Positions 35,680 through 44,238 of a stretch of 64,000 nucleotides of DNA are shown piece after piece; positions within the stretch are counted from its first letter, which is position 1, and each line of letters starts with the position of its first letter. The stretch is from Streptomyces specialis (GTDB lineage Bacteria > Actinomycetota > Actinomycetes > Streptomycetales > Streptomycetaceae). The stretch spans positions 324,299 to 388,298 of the forward strand of contig NZ_LN929896.1 of the NCBI RefSeq assembly GCF_001493375.1, in the 5' to 3' direction. The notes under the pieces are model-generated. The model did no database searches and had not been told where the DNA came from. It saw nothing but the letters and a program-made list of their open reading frames with translations. A program made the translations under genes and the position numbers.

Positions 35680-36678
35680 GTGCTCTCCGTGCGTACCCCG
35701 CGGCGGCGCCCGTGGCCGGTGGTGCTGGGCCTCGCCGCCGTCCTGGCCGTGCTGGCGGCGCTGCTGTGGCGGCCCGTGGCCGGGGGCGACAGCAGCCCGG
35801 CGGGCGAGGTGACCATGAGCACCGGCGTCATCAGTGGCGTGTACGCCCGGTACGGGCAGCTTCTGAGCGGGCAGTTGGCGCGGGACGCCCCCGATCTCGA
35901 CCTCACGCTGAGCCCCAGCGCCGGTTCGGTGCAGAACATCGAGCGGCTGGTGTCCGGCGAGGCCGACTTCGCCATCGCCACCGCCGACTCCCTCGCCGCC
36001 TACCAGGCCGCCGGCGGCGAGGGCGCCGACCGGCTGCGGGCGTGCGCCCGGCTGTACGACGACTACATGCAGCTCGTCGTCCGCGAGGACTCCCCGGTCC
36101 TGCGGACCGCCGACCTCGCGGGGCTGCGGGTGGGCGTGGGACAGGACGACTCGGGCGTGCAGTTGGTGACGCGGTCGCTGCTCACGGCGGCCGGGCTCGA
36201 CATGGACACCGACATCGAGGCGGTCCGGGAAGGCATCAACGCGATGCCGACGATGCTGGAGGCGCGCGACATCGACGCGTTCTTCTGGTCCGGCGGGCTG
36301 CCCACCGCCGCCGTCGAGCGGCTGGCCGACCGCATGGAGATCCGGCTGGTGCCGCTGGGCGACCTGCTGCCCGCGCTGGCCGCCCAGGGGGAGCAGGCCG
36401 CGCACTACCGGGCGGCGGCGATGCCGCCGGACGCCTACCCCGGCATAGCGGGCACGGACACGGTGGACACGATCGCCGTGGCCAACCTGCTGGTGACGAC
36501 GGACGGCATGGACGACGCGCTCGCCGAGCAGATCACCGAGTCCGTCATCAACGGCCGTGACCGCATCGGGCAGGAGGTGCACGCGGCCCAGCGGGTCGAT
36601 CTGCGGACCGCGATCTACACCGAGCCGCTCCCGCTCCATCCCGGTGCCGCCGCCTACTACCGTTCCGCGAAGACCTGA
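35680..36678 (+). CDS. TAXI-family TRAP-type solute-binding protein
   Basis: 332 residues from GTG 35680. An uncleaved or weakly cleaved hydrophobic N-terminus (PVVLGLAAVLAVLAALLW, about 13-30) anchors it. The binding fold starts VTMSTGVISGVYARYGQLLSGQL, followed by SAGSVQNIERLVSGEADFAIATADSL, LRVGVGQDDSGVQLVTRSLL and FFWSGGLPT, the order of TAXI proteins that bind dicarboxylates or amino acids. No TRAP membrane subunit is next to it; instead a two-component system lies tail to tail downstream, which suggests a sensing role. Divergent from miaB. Confidence 0.85.
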   Translation: MLSVRTPRRRPWPVVLGLAAVLAVLAALLWRPVAGGDSSPAGEVTMSTGVISGVYARYGQLLSGQLARDAPDLDLTLSPSAGSVQNIERLVSGEADFAIATADSLAAYQAAGGEGADRLRACARLYDDYMQLVVREDSPVLRTADLAGLRVGVGQDDSGVQLVTRSLLTAAGLDMDTDIEAVREGINAMPTMLEARDIDAFFWSGGLPTAAVERLADRMEIRLVPLGDLLPALAAQGEQAAHYRAAAMPPDAYPGIAGTDTVDTIAVANLLVTTDGMDDALAEQITESVINGRDRIGQEVHAAQRVDLRTAIYTEPLPLHPGAAAYYRSAKT

Positions 36679-36705
36679 CGCCTCACCGCCCGCGCGCCGG
36701 ACCGT

Positions 36706-38199
36706 TCAGGCTCCGCCGGGGGCGCGGGCATCTCCTACGCCCGCAACGAGCCGCACGGCCTGCGCGTGACCGTCACCGGGCGGGGCCGGGGGTAGCGCGG
36801 GGCCGTCGGGGGCGTCCCGGGGCACGGTGACGGTCACGCGCAGGCCGTGCGGCTCGTTGCGGGCGTAGGAGATGCCCGCGCCCCCGGCGGCCAGCAGGGC
36901 GGCGACGATCGACAGGCCGAGGCCCGAGCCGGAGACGTTCTGGTGCCGGCCGCTGCGCCAGAAGCGGTCGCCGATGCGTTCGAGTTCGGCGTCCTCCAGG
37001 CCGGGTCCGTCGTCGGCGGTCTCGACGGTGACGGCGTCGCGGCCCGCGGACACGGCGACGCGGACCTCGCCGCCGCCCGGCGTGAACTTCAGGGCGTTGT
37101 CGACGATCGCGTCCAGGGCGCTGGAGAGCCCCAGTGGGTCGGCCCAGCCGGTGGCGGCGGCGGGGCCGGTCAGCCGGAGGGCGACGCCGCGCCGGTCGGC
37201 GACCGGGCGCCAGGCGGAGACCCGTTCCGCGACCAGCGCGGCCACGTCGGTCACCCGCAGGTCGGCGGTGGCGTGCTCGGCGACCGCGAGGTCGAGGAGG
37301 CTCTCCAGGACCCGGGCCAGACGCTTGCCCTCGGCGCGGACGGAGGCGACCTCCTCGCTGTCCTCGGGAAGTTCGAGGCCGAGCAGGTCGATGCGGAGCA
37401 GCAGCGCGGACAGGGGGTTGCGCAGTTGGTGGGAGGCGTCGGCGACGAAGGCGCGCTGCCGGCGCAGGACCTCCTCGACGTTGTCGGCCATCTCGTTGAA
37501 GGAACGGGCCAGCCGCCGCAGCTCCGGCGGGCCTCCGGCGGGGGCGACGCGGGCGGTGAGCCGTCCGGTGGCGATCTCGTGCGTGGCCTTGTCCAGCACG
37601 CGCACCGGGCGCAGCACCCAGCCCGCGAGCCGGAACGCGGCGCCCACCGCGAGCAGCATCGCCGCGGCCTCCCCGGCGGCGATGGCCAGCCAGCCACGCA
37701 GGATGCGGGAACGCAGCGGGCCGGTGGGCGAGTCGGTGAGGACGACGGCGACCACGTCACCGTCCCTGATCACCGGCGAGGCGACGATCAGCCGGCGGTC
37801 GGTGTCCCACGGCCACACCTGTGCCGGGCCCTGGCTGCGGCGCCCGGCGAGGGCCTCCGCGAACTCCTCGCCGGTGGCCCCGCCGGGCGCCGCCCAGTCG
37901 GCCGGGGCGACGGCCATGGGCTCGGCGTCGCGCAGGAAGACACCGGCCCTGATGCCGTACACCTCGTAGTACCGGGTCAGGTCGGCGCGGAGCGTGTCCC
38001 GCGCCTCGGCGCCGGCGGCGCCGGCCGCGGCGTCGCCCACGTACTGGGCGAGGGAGGCGAAGCGCGACGTGTCGTCGATGCGGTCCACGATGACCTGCTG
38101 CTGCTCGCTGCGGGCCTGGCTGGTGGCCAGCGGCACACCCAGCGCGAGCAGCACGCCGGCCAGCAGCACGATGAGAAGGGGGAGCAGGCGGGAGCGCAT
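36706..38199 (-). CDS. Two-component sensor histidine kinase
   Basis: 497 residues from ATG 38199. Two hydrophobic segments (about 5-27 and 165-190) flank an extracellular sensor of about 135 residues; a HAMP domain (RLAGWVLRPVRVLDKATHEIATG) leads to the HisKA motif ADASHQLRNPLSALLLRIDLL with the phospho-histidine, and an ATPase domain with DNALKFTPGGGEV, ADDGPGL and GSGLGLSIVAAL. The last 35 residues (after PPAPPGD) are translated from the left arm of the inverted repeat and are not genuine. It follows the response regulator by 21 bp on the same strand and lies tail to tail with the TAXI protein gene, whose protein may deliver its signal. Confidence 0.85.
   Translation of the reverse strand: MRSRLLPLLIVLLAGVLLALGVPLATSQARSEQQQVIVDRIDDTSRFASLAQYVGDAAAGAAGAEARDTLRADLTRYYEVYGIRAGVFLRDAEPMAVAPADWAAPGGATGEEFAEALAGRRSQGPAQVWPWDTDRRLIVASPVIRDGDVVAVVLTDSPTGPLRSRILRGWLAIAAGEAAAMLLAVGAAFRLAGWVLRPVRVLDKATHEIATGRLTARVAPAGGPPELRRLARSFNEMADNVEEVLRRQRAFVADASHQLRNPLSALLLRIDLLGLELPEDSEEVASVRAEGKRLARVLESLLDLAVAEHATADLRVTDVAALVAERVSAWRPVADRRGVALRLTGPAAATGWADPLGLSSALDAIVDNALKFTPGGGEVRVAVSAGRDAVTVETADDGPGLEDAELERIGDRFWRSGRHQNVSGSGLGLSIVAALLAAGGAGISYARNEPHGLRVTVTVPRDAPDGPALPPAPPGDGHAQAVRLVAGVGDARAPGGA
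36713..36890. repeat. Perfect 66-bp inverted repeat (fold-back) at the 3' end of the histidine kinase gene
   Basis: 36713-36778 and 36825-36890 are exact reverse complements, 46 bp apart. The right arm is normal kinase coding sequence (GISYARNEPHGLRVTVT region); the left arm is its mirror and replaces the true end of the gene. A perfect copy of coding sequence in inverted order suggests a chimeric fold-back read in the assembly. Confidence 0.85.
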
Positions 38200-38220
38200 C
38201 GTCGTCGGCGGGTGTCCCGG

Positions 38221-38946
38221 TCAGGCGGCCGGGAGCGCGAGCCGGTAGCCGACGCCGCGGACCGTCTCGACCAGCTCGGGGCGGCGGAGCTTGGAGCGGA
38301 GCGAGGCGACGTGCACTTCGAGGGTGCGTCCGGTGCCCTCCCAGCTCGTCTGCCAGACGTCGCTGATGATCTGTTCCCGGCGGAAGACGACGCCGGGCCG
38401 CTGGGCGAGCAGCGCCAGCAGGTCGAACTCCTTGCGGGTGAGCGTCACCCGCCGGCCGTCCACGGAGACCTGGCGGGTGGCCGGTTCCAGCGTGAGGGGG
38501 CCGAGGGCCGGCGCGGCCGTCTCCCCGGCGGCGCCCGCGGTCTCCTCGGGGCCGGGGGTGCGGCGGCTGACGGCGTGGATGCGGGCCAGCAGCTCGCCGG
38601 TGTCGTAGGGCTTGACGATGTAGTCGTCGGCGCCGAGGTTCAGACCGTGGATGCGGGAGCGGACGTCGGAGCGGGCCGTCACCATGATCACCGGCACGGA
38701 GGTGACGCGCCGGATGCGCCCGCAGACCTCGAAGCCGTCCAGATCGGGAAGGCCGAGGTCGAGAAGGATCACCTGGAACGAACCGGGGAAGGTACCGGGG
38801 GCGGAGCGGTGGGACGAGCGGTCGTGCAGGAGGCTCAGCGCTTCCTCGCCGCCCCGCGCGCGGACCACGTCGAATCCGTGCTTGCCGAGCACGGCCACCA
38901 GGGCGGCGGCGACGTGCTCGTCGTCCTCGACCAGGAGCAGTCTCAT
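38221..38946 (-). CDS. OmpR/PhoB-type response regulator
   Basis: 241 residues from ATG 38946, with GGAGGG six bases upstream. The receiver domain has the acidic pair EDD (8-10), the phospho-acceptor Asp in VILLDLGLPDLDG, the conserved Thr in MVTARSD and Lys in YIVKPYD. The C-terminal winged helix has LTRKEFDLLALLAQRPGVV and EVHVASLRSKLRR. There is an Ala/Glu/Pro linker. First gene of the pair with the kinase at 36706-38199. The receiver carries a longer loop (LLHDRSSHRSAPGTFPGSFQ) than usual. Confidence 0.93.
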   Translation of the reverse strand: MRLLLVEDDEHVAAALVAVLGKHGFDVVRARGGEEALSLLHDRSSHRSAPGTFPGSFQVILLDLGLPDLDGFEVCGRIRRVTSVPVIMVTARSDVRSRIHGLNLGADDYIVKPYDTGELLARIHAVSRRTPGPEETAGAAGETAAPALGPLTLEPATRQVSVDGRRVTLTRKEFDLLALLAQRPGVVFRREQIISDVWQTSWEGTGRTLEVHVASLRSKLRRPELVETVRGVGYRLALPAA

Positions 38947-39123
38947 TCGCACCCTCCGTTCGTGCGCGTCCACGCGTCCACCCCGATGATGCCGGGTGGC
39001 GTCAAGAGCCGGGCCGAGGGCGGGCGCCCCCCGGGCCGTGCCGCGCACGCGGGGTCACCCGTGGTGACGCGGCGCACCCGGGCGAGCGTCTGGATCGTTA
39101 TGCTCAATTTCCGCTCAGATCTG

Positions 39124-39153
39124 CTGACGCTGTGTCGACGTGCTGGCTAGGGT
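39124..39153 (+). promoter_or_regulatory. gluA: Probable gluABCD promoter
   Basis: CTGACG (39124-39129), 18-bp spacer, TAGGGT (39148-39153), a reasonable HrdB-type promoter 33 bp upstream of the gluA start. Confidence 0.5.
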
Positions 39154-39186
39154 CCCTGCAACCGACGAGGATGGAGCAACTCCACG

Positions 39187-39972
39187 ATGAGCGATGCGCC
39201 GCTGACCAAGGACTCCGCCGCGAACCCGCCGCCGGCGGACGCCCTTGTCGTCCTGGACAGCGTGAACAAGCACTTCGGTGCCCTCCACGTGCTGCGGGAC
39301 ATCAACCTGACGATCACCCGCGGGGAAGTCGTCGTCGTGATCGGGCCCTCCGGTTCGGGCAAGTCCACCCTGTGCCGCGCGATCAACCGCCTGGAGACGA
39401 TCGACTCCGGAACGATCACGATCGACGGCGCCCCCCTCCCGGCGGAGGGCCGGGAGCTGGCGCGGCTCCGGTCCGATGTCGGCATGGTCTTCCAGTCCTT
39501 CAACCTCTTCGCGCACAAGACGGTGCTCCAGAACGTGACGCTTGGCCCGCTCAAGGTGCGGCGCCAGAACAAGGCCGAGGTCGAGGCGCGGGCCCGGACG
39601 CTGCTGGACCGGGTGGGCGTGGGCAACCAGGCGGACAAGTACCCCGCGCAGCTCTCCGGCGGCCAGCAGCAGCGGGTGGCGATCGCCCGCGCGCTGGCGA
39701 TGGAGCCGAAGGTGATGCTCTTCGACGAGCCGACCTCGGCGCTGGACCCGGAGATGATCAACGAAGTGCTGGAGGTCATGCGGCAGCTCGCCCGCGAGGG
39801 CATGACCATGGTCGTGGTCACCCACGAGATGGGCTTCGCCCGCTCCGCCGCGAACCGCGTGGTCTTCATGGCCGACGGCCGGATCGTCGAGGAGGCCGAG
39901 CCCCACCAGTTCTTCGACAACCCGCGCAGCGACCGGGCCAAGGACTTCCTGTCCAAGATCCTCCAGCACTGA
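39187..39972 (+). CDS. gluA: Glutamate ABC transporter ATP-binding protein GluA
   Basis: 261 residues from ATG 39187. The ATPase of a polar amino acid importer: Walker A GPSGSGKSTL, Q-loop VFQSFNLF, signature LSGGQQQRVAIARAL, Walker B VMLFDEPTSALD, H-loop VVTHEMGF. First of four genes gluA-gluB-gluC-gluD in the same direction, the layout known for glutamate uptake in Corynebacterium and Streptomyces. A candidate promoter lies just upstream. Confidence 0.95.
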   Translation: MSDAPLTKDSAANPPPADALVVLDSVNKHFGALHVLRDINLTITRGEVVVVIGPSGSGKSTLCRAINRLETIDSGTITIDGAPLPAEGRELARLRSDVGMVFQSFNLFAHKTVLQNVTLGPLKVRRQNKAEVEARARTLLDRVGVGNQADKYPAQLSGGQQQRVAIARALAMEPKVMLFDEPTSALDPEMINEVLEVMRQLAREGMTMVVVTHEMGFARSAANRVVFMADGRIVEEAEPHQFFDNPRSDRAKDFLSKILQH

Positions 39973-40029
39973 CCGCGGACACACCCCCCGCATCCACCGA
40001 TCCGACCTCCAGGCAAGGGATTTCCCACG

Positions 40030-40854
40030 ATGAGACTCCGCAAGGCAAGCGTTCTGGCCGCCCCCCTCCTCGCCCTCGCGCTGACCGCGACCGCCTGTGG
40101 CGGCGGGGGCGGGGACGAGGGGGACGGCGACGGCATCACCATCGGCATCAAGTTCGACCAGCCGGGCATCGGTCTGCGGGACGCGAACAGCGAGTTCAGC
40201 GGCTTCGACGTGGACGTGGCCACCTACATCGCGGGGGAACTCGGCTACGAGCCCGGCCAGATCACCTGGGAGGAGGCTCCCAGCGCCGACCGGGAGAACA
40301 TGCTGCGCCGTGGCGATGTGGACATGATCGTCGCCAGCTACTCGATCACCCCCGAGCGTGCCGAGCAGGTCGCCTTCGCCGGCCCGTACTTCCTGGCCCA
40401 CCAGGACCTGCTGATCAGCTCGGACGCCGAGACGCCGACCGAGGAGAGCATCGGCGACCTCACCCTGTGCTCCGTCGGCGGCTCCACCTCCGCCCAGCGG
40501 ATGGAGGACGAGTACGGCGCCAATCTGCAGAACTTCCAGACCTACTCCGAGTGCCTGGACGGCATCGTGGGCGGCTCGCTGGACGCCCTCACCACCGACG
40601 ACGCGATCCTCGCCGGGTACGCGGCGCAGGACGAGTACGCCGGCGAGCTGACGCTGGCGGGGCTGAACCTGAGCGACGAGTACTACGGCGTCGGGCTGCC
40701 CCTGGACTCCGACCGGGTCGACGCCGTCAACGAGGCCATCACGCGGATGGTGGACGACGGTTCCTGGGACCGCTTCGTGGAGGAGAACTTCGGCTCCTCC
40801 GGGTACGAGCCCGAGCCCGCGCCCGCGATCGGTTCCGCGCCGACGACCGAGTGA
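40030..40854 (+). CDS. gluB: Glutamate-binding lipoprotein GluB
   Basis: 274 residues from ATG 40030. Lipoprotein signal: RLRK, hydrophobic core, LTATAC with Cys23 as lipidated residue, then Gly/Asp-rich spacer. The periplasmic-binding fold (family 3) starts ITIGIKFDQPGIGLRDANSEFSGFDVDVA, with PSADRENMLRRGDVDMIVASYSITPERAEQVAFAGPY. It captures the amino acid outside the membrane and passes it to GluCD. It lies between gluA and gluC; a perfect hairpin follows the stop codon. Confidence 0.94.
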   Translation: MRLRKASVLAAPLLALALTATACGGGGGDEGDGDGITIGIKFDQPGIGLRDANSEFSGFDVDVATYIAGELGYEPGQITWEEAPSADRENMLRRGDVDMIVASYSITPERAEQVAFAGPYFLAHQDLLISSDAETPTEESIGDLTLCSVGGSTSAQRMEDEYGANLQNFQTYSECLDGIVGGSLDALTTDDAILAGYAAQDEYAGELTLAGLNLSDEYYGVGLPLDSDRVDAVNEAITRMVDDGSWDRFVEENFGSSGYEPEPAPAIGSAPTTE

Positions 40855-40860
40855 GCCCGT

Positions 40861-40892
40861 CCCCGGCCCGGCGGCGCGCCGCCGGGCCGGGG
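40861..40892 (+). promoter_or_regulatory. 32-bp perfect palindrome between gluB and gluC
   Basis: CCCCGGCCCGGCGGCG and its exact complement form a self-complementary 32-bp hairpin starting 7 bp after the gluB stop codon. Such intercistronic stems after binding-protein genes often protect the upstream mRNA or end part of the transcripts, giving more binding protein than permease. Confidence 0.7.
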
Positions 40893-40939
40893 CGCCGCTC
40901 CCCTTCGACCACACCTTCGACCGGGACGTGTGAGGCTCC

Positions 40940-41620
40940 GTGTTGGACTTCTCTTTCCTCGACCTCGACGAGTACGACCTCTTCGGGGCGTTCTGGATGA
41001 CAGTGCAGCTCACCGTCGCCTCCGCGATCGGCTCGCTGATCTGGGGAACGGTGCTGGCCGCGATGCGGGTCAGCCCCGTCCCGGTGATGCGCGCGTTCGG
41101 CACGCTGTACATCAACATCGTCCGGAACATCCCCCTCACCATCGTCATCGTGGCCTGCGCCCAGGTGCTGGCCTTCCGGCTGGAGATCACCCTGGGCGCC
41201 GGGCCCGACATCGACGACAGGAACTTCCGGCTGGCCGTCCTGGGCCTGGTCGCCTACACCTCGACCTTCGTCTGCGAGGCGTTGCGCTCCGGCATCAACA
41301 CCGTGCCGGTGGGCCAGGCCGAGGCGGCCCGCGCCCTGGGGCTGAACTTCACCCAGGTGCTGCGGCTGGTCGTGCTGCCCCAGGCGTACCGGTCCGTGGT
41401 GGCGCCGCTGGCCAACGTGCTCATCGCCCTCACCAAGAACACCACGGTGGCCATGGCCATCGGAGTCGCGGAGGCCGCGTTCCTGATGAACGAGATGATC
41501 GAGAACGAAGCCAGGCCGCTGGAGATCGGCGTGCTCTTCGCCGCCGGCTTCATCCTGCTGACGCTGCCCTCGGGGCTGCTGCTCGGACGGCTCGCCCGGA
41601 AGCTGGCGGTGAAGCGATGA
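40940..41620 (+). CDS. gluC: Glutamate ABC transporter permease GluC
   Basis: 226 residues from GTG 40940 (GAGG upstream). An inner-membrane permease of the HisM family with about five membrane segments; the N-terminal WMTVQLTVASAIGSLIWGT and the cytoplasmic EAA loop EAARALGLNFTQVLRLVVLPQAYR, which contacts the ATPase, are clear. Its stop overlaps the gluD start (ATGA), showing translational coupling. Confidence 0.94.
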   Translation: MLDFSFLDLDEYDLFGAFWMTVQLTVASAIGSLIWGTVLAAMRVSPVPVMRAFGTLYINIVRNIPLTIVIVACAQVLAFRLEITLGAGPDIDDRNFRLAVLGLVAYTSTFVCEALRSGINTVPVGQAEAARALGLNFTQVLRLVVLPQAYRSVVAPLANVLIALTKNTTVAMAIGVAEAAFLMNEMIENEARPLEIGVLFAAGFILLTLPSGLLLGRLARKLAVKR

Positions 41621-42543
41621 GCGACCTGTCCGTCCTGTACGACGCGCCGGGGCCGCGGGCCCGGCGGCGCAACGCCCTGTACGCCGTGCTCTTCCTGGCC
41701 GTCTTGGCCGGGGCCGCCTGGTGGATCTACGGCAGGCTCACCGACCGGGGGGAGCTGGAGTGGCGGCTGTGGGAGCCGATCTTCACGGACTCCCGGCTAT
41801 GGACCAACTTCGTGCTGCCCGGCCTGAAGGACACGCTGGTGGCGGCCGGTCTGTCCATGGCCATCGCGCTGCCGCTCGGCGCTCTGCTCGGCATCGGGCG
41901 GCTGTCGGACCACCGGTGGATCCGGGTCCCGGCGGGCGCGGTCGTGGAGTTCTTCCGCGCCATCCCGGTGCTGCTGCTGATGCTCTTCGCCAACGAGGCG
42001 TACTTCCAGTGGTCCAGCGTGACGTCCGACCTGCGACCGCTCTACGCGGTGGTGACCGGCCTGGTGATGTACAACGCCTCGGTGCTGGCCGAGGTCGTGC
42101 GCGCCGGTGTGCTCGCGCTGCCTCGCGGCCAGGCGGACGCGGGGCGGGCGATCGGCATGCGCAAGGGCCAGATCATGAGCAATGTGCTGCTGCCGCAGGC
42201 GGTGACCTCGATGCTGCCCGCGATCGTCAGCCAGCTCGTGGTGATCGTGAAGGACACCGCGCTGGGCGGGCAGCTCGTCCAGTACACGGAACTGCGCAGC
42301 ACCATCGGCGACATCGACAACAACTTCGTCAGCCTGCTCGCCGCCTTCACCCTCATCACCGTCATCTACGTGGTGCTCAACTTCCTGCTGACCAGCTTCG
42401 CGGGCTGGCTGGAAGGGCGGATCCGGCGCGGCAAGCGCGGAACCGGTGCGGTACTGTCGACCACCACCACCGATGAGATGGACGTCGCCGGGGACGTGCC
42501 CGGACCGCCTCGCCTCGGGAAGGGGCCGGACACCAGGACCTAG
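41617..42543 (+). CDS. gluD: Glutamate ABC transporter permease GluD
   Basis: 308 residues from ATG 41617, overlapping gluC by 4 bp. HisM-type permease with an Arg-rich N-terminus, a first membrane segment (ALYAVLFLAVLAGAAWWIYG), the EAA loop (DAGRAIGMRKGQIMSNVLLPQAVTSMLP) and a 40-residue polar C-terminal tail (RRGKRGTGAVLSTTTTDEMD). It pairs with GluC to form the channel. Last gene of the operon. Confidence 0.94.
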   Translation: MSDLSVLYDAPGPRARRRNALYAVLFLAVLAGAAWWIYGRLTDRGELEWRLWEPIFTDSRLWTNFVLPGLKDTLVAAGLSMAIALPLGALLGIGRLSDHRWIRVPAGAVVEFFRAIPVLLLMLFANEAYFQWSSVTSDLRPLYAVVTGLVMYNASVLAEVVRAGVLALPRGQADAGRAIGMRKGQIMSNVLLPQAVTSMLPAIVSQLVVIVKDTALGGQLVQYTELRSTIGDIDNNFVSLLAAFTLITVIYVVLNFLLTSFAGWLEGRIRRGKRGTGAVLSTTTTDEMDVAGDVPGPPRLGKGPDTRT

Positions 42544-42569
42544 GCCAATCGGCCCGAACGGGGGCCGAC

Positions 42570-44237
42570 TTGACGCCTGATCACGCGCTCGGTTCCATAC
42601 GTGCTGTGCTGCCCGTGATCATCGCCGGCTCGGGCCCGGTAGGGCTCGCGCTGGCGCTTGCCCTGGCCGGGCACGGCGTTCCCACTGTCGTCCTGGACGG
42701 CGCCGACGGGCCGCCCCCTCCGCGTCTCGCGCGCACCTGCGTGCTGCCGCACGACGTCGCGCGCTGGGCCGCCCTGCCGGGCGTCGCCGAGGAGGCGGCG
42801 CGGTGGCACGCCTGGCGGACCACGCTCCGGGGCCGGACGGTGCTGCGGGAGGAACTCGACCCGGAGCGGGGCCCGCGCCACGTGCCGCAGCACGTCCTGC
42901 ACCGCGCCCTGCGGGACGCGGCGGTCCGGCAGGAGCTGGTGCGCCTGGCCCGGGGGCACCGGCTGACGGACATCGAGCAGCGCGGCACCGAGGTGGTCGC
43001 GCACACCGTCTCCCACGGCCCGGACGGGCGGCGCGAGCAGAACCGGCAGTGGCGCGGCAGCCATCTCGTGGGGTGCGACGGCGCCCGCTCCACCGTGCGG
43101 AAACTGCTCGGCATAGCCTTCCACGGACGCACCGGCGTGGCCCGCTACGCGGTCGCGGCGCTGCGGGCCGAGCTGCCCTGGCCGGGCGAGGCCGGGCTGC
43201 ACCGCAGCCTGCCGGTCGGCGAGGTCACCGTCCGGCCGCTGACCGGGGGCCGGTGGCGGCTGGACTGGCCGCTGCCCGCGGACGACGGCCTCGTCACCCC
43301 CGAGGCCCTCCTCGAACGGATCCACGCGACCCTCGCCGCCTGGCACGGCGGGGACCTCCCGGCCTACGACCTGCTGGACACCGGCGTCCACATCTGCCAC
43401 CAGCGGCTGGCCCGGAGCTGGCGCGCCGGGCGGGTCTTCCTCGCCGGTGACGCCGCTCACCTGCTCGGCGCGCTCGGCACCCAGCAGGTCGCCGAGGGGC
43501 TGCGGGACGCCGAGAACCTCGCCTGGAAGCTGGCCGTCGCCTGCCACGAGGGCCGGGCCGAGACCCTGCTCGACAGCTACCAGGACGAACGCCGCACCGC
43601 CGTCGGGGTCCGGCTCCGCGCGGTGGACCAGGCGCTGCCGCTGGCGCGCGCCCGGGACGGCCTGCCGTCGCGCCTCACCGGCCGGGGCCGGGGGCGGCTG
43701 GCGTGGCTGTCCGACGGGCACCTCGGCCGGGGCACGCTGGGCGCGCCCGCGCGGTACGGCGCCTCCGCGATCACCCGCGTGCCCCGCGGCGCGCAGGTCA
43801 CCGACACCCCGGTCGGCGCGCCGGCCGCGGACGTCCCGGTCATCGCCCTGGACGGATCGGCGGGGCCGCTGCGGGACCGGCTCGGCGGTCCGCTGCTGCT
43901 GGTGCTGACCGCTCCGGGCGCGGGCGTGTGGGACGCCAAGCACTGGCTCTCGGCCGGTCTCATGCCCGAACTGGCCGCCACGGCCGCCACTCTGCCGCTG
44001 CCCGCCGAGGTGCTGGTCACCGAGGAGTATCCCGGGGCGGGGGCGCACACCCTGGTGATCGTCCGTCCCGACGGTTATCTCGCCGCCGCCCTGACGGGCA
44101 CGGACCACCAGTCCCTGCGGGAGTGCGTGGAGACGCTGCGCGGCGCGACCGGAGAATCCGACGACACCGACGCCTCCGGTGCCCCGGAGGACCGGGAAGC
44201 CCCCCGGGTGGCCCGGCGCCGGGCCACCGGCCGCTGA
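42570..44237 (+). CDS. FAD-dependent aromatic monooxygenase-like protein
   Basis: 555 residues with a TTG start at 42570; GTG 42606 (VLPVIIAG) would give a more typical N-terminus. Class A flavin monooxygenase: dinucleotide-binding IIAGSGPVGLALALALAGHG, the DG motif VGCDGARSTVRKLLG, and GRVFLAGDAAHLLGALGTQ, where FAD ribityl contact Asp lies. A C-terminal thioredoxin-like domain (about 400-520) is as in phenol hydroxylase/tetracycline-tailoring enzymes. Substrate unknown and no biosynthetic neighbours. It starts 26 bp after gluD and converges on recX (1-bp gap). Confidence 0.82.
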   Translation: MTPDHALGSIRAVLPVIIAGSGPVGLALALALAGHGVPTVVLDGADGPPPPRLARTCVLPHDVARWAALPGVAEEAARWHAWRTTLRGRTVLREELDPERGPRHVPQHVLHRALRDAAVRQELVRLARGHRLTDIEQRGTEVVAHTVSHGPDGRREQNRQWRGSHLVGCDGARSTVRKLLGIAFHGRTGVARYAVAALRAELPWPGEAGLHRSLPVGEVTVRPLTGGRWRLDWPLPADDGLVTPEALLERIHATLAAWHGGDLPAYDLLDTGVHICHQRLARSWRAGRVFLAGDAAHLLGALGTQQVAEGLRDAENLAWKLAVACHEGRAETLLDSYQDERRTAVGVRLRAVDQALPLARARDGLPSRLTGRGRGRLAWLSDGHLGRGTLGAPARYGASAITRVPRGAQVTDTPVGAPAADVPVIALDGSAGPLRDRLGGPLLLVLTAPGAGVWDAKHWLSAGLMPELAATAATLPLPAEVLVTEEYPGAGAHTLVIVRPDGYLAAALTGTDHQSLRECVETLRGATGESDDTDASGAPEDREAPRVARRRATGR

Positions 44238-44238
44238 G

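Noticed and set aside
33586..36639. A 1,017-codon open frame on the minus strand through the TAXI, miaB and dioxygenase region
   Set aside because: It is an antisense or off-frame reading of the real genes; Arg/Pro/His-rich composition and no domain motifs. Long spurious frames are expected at this GC content.
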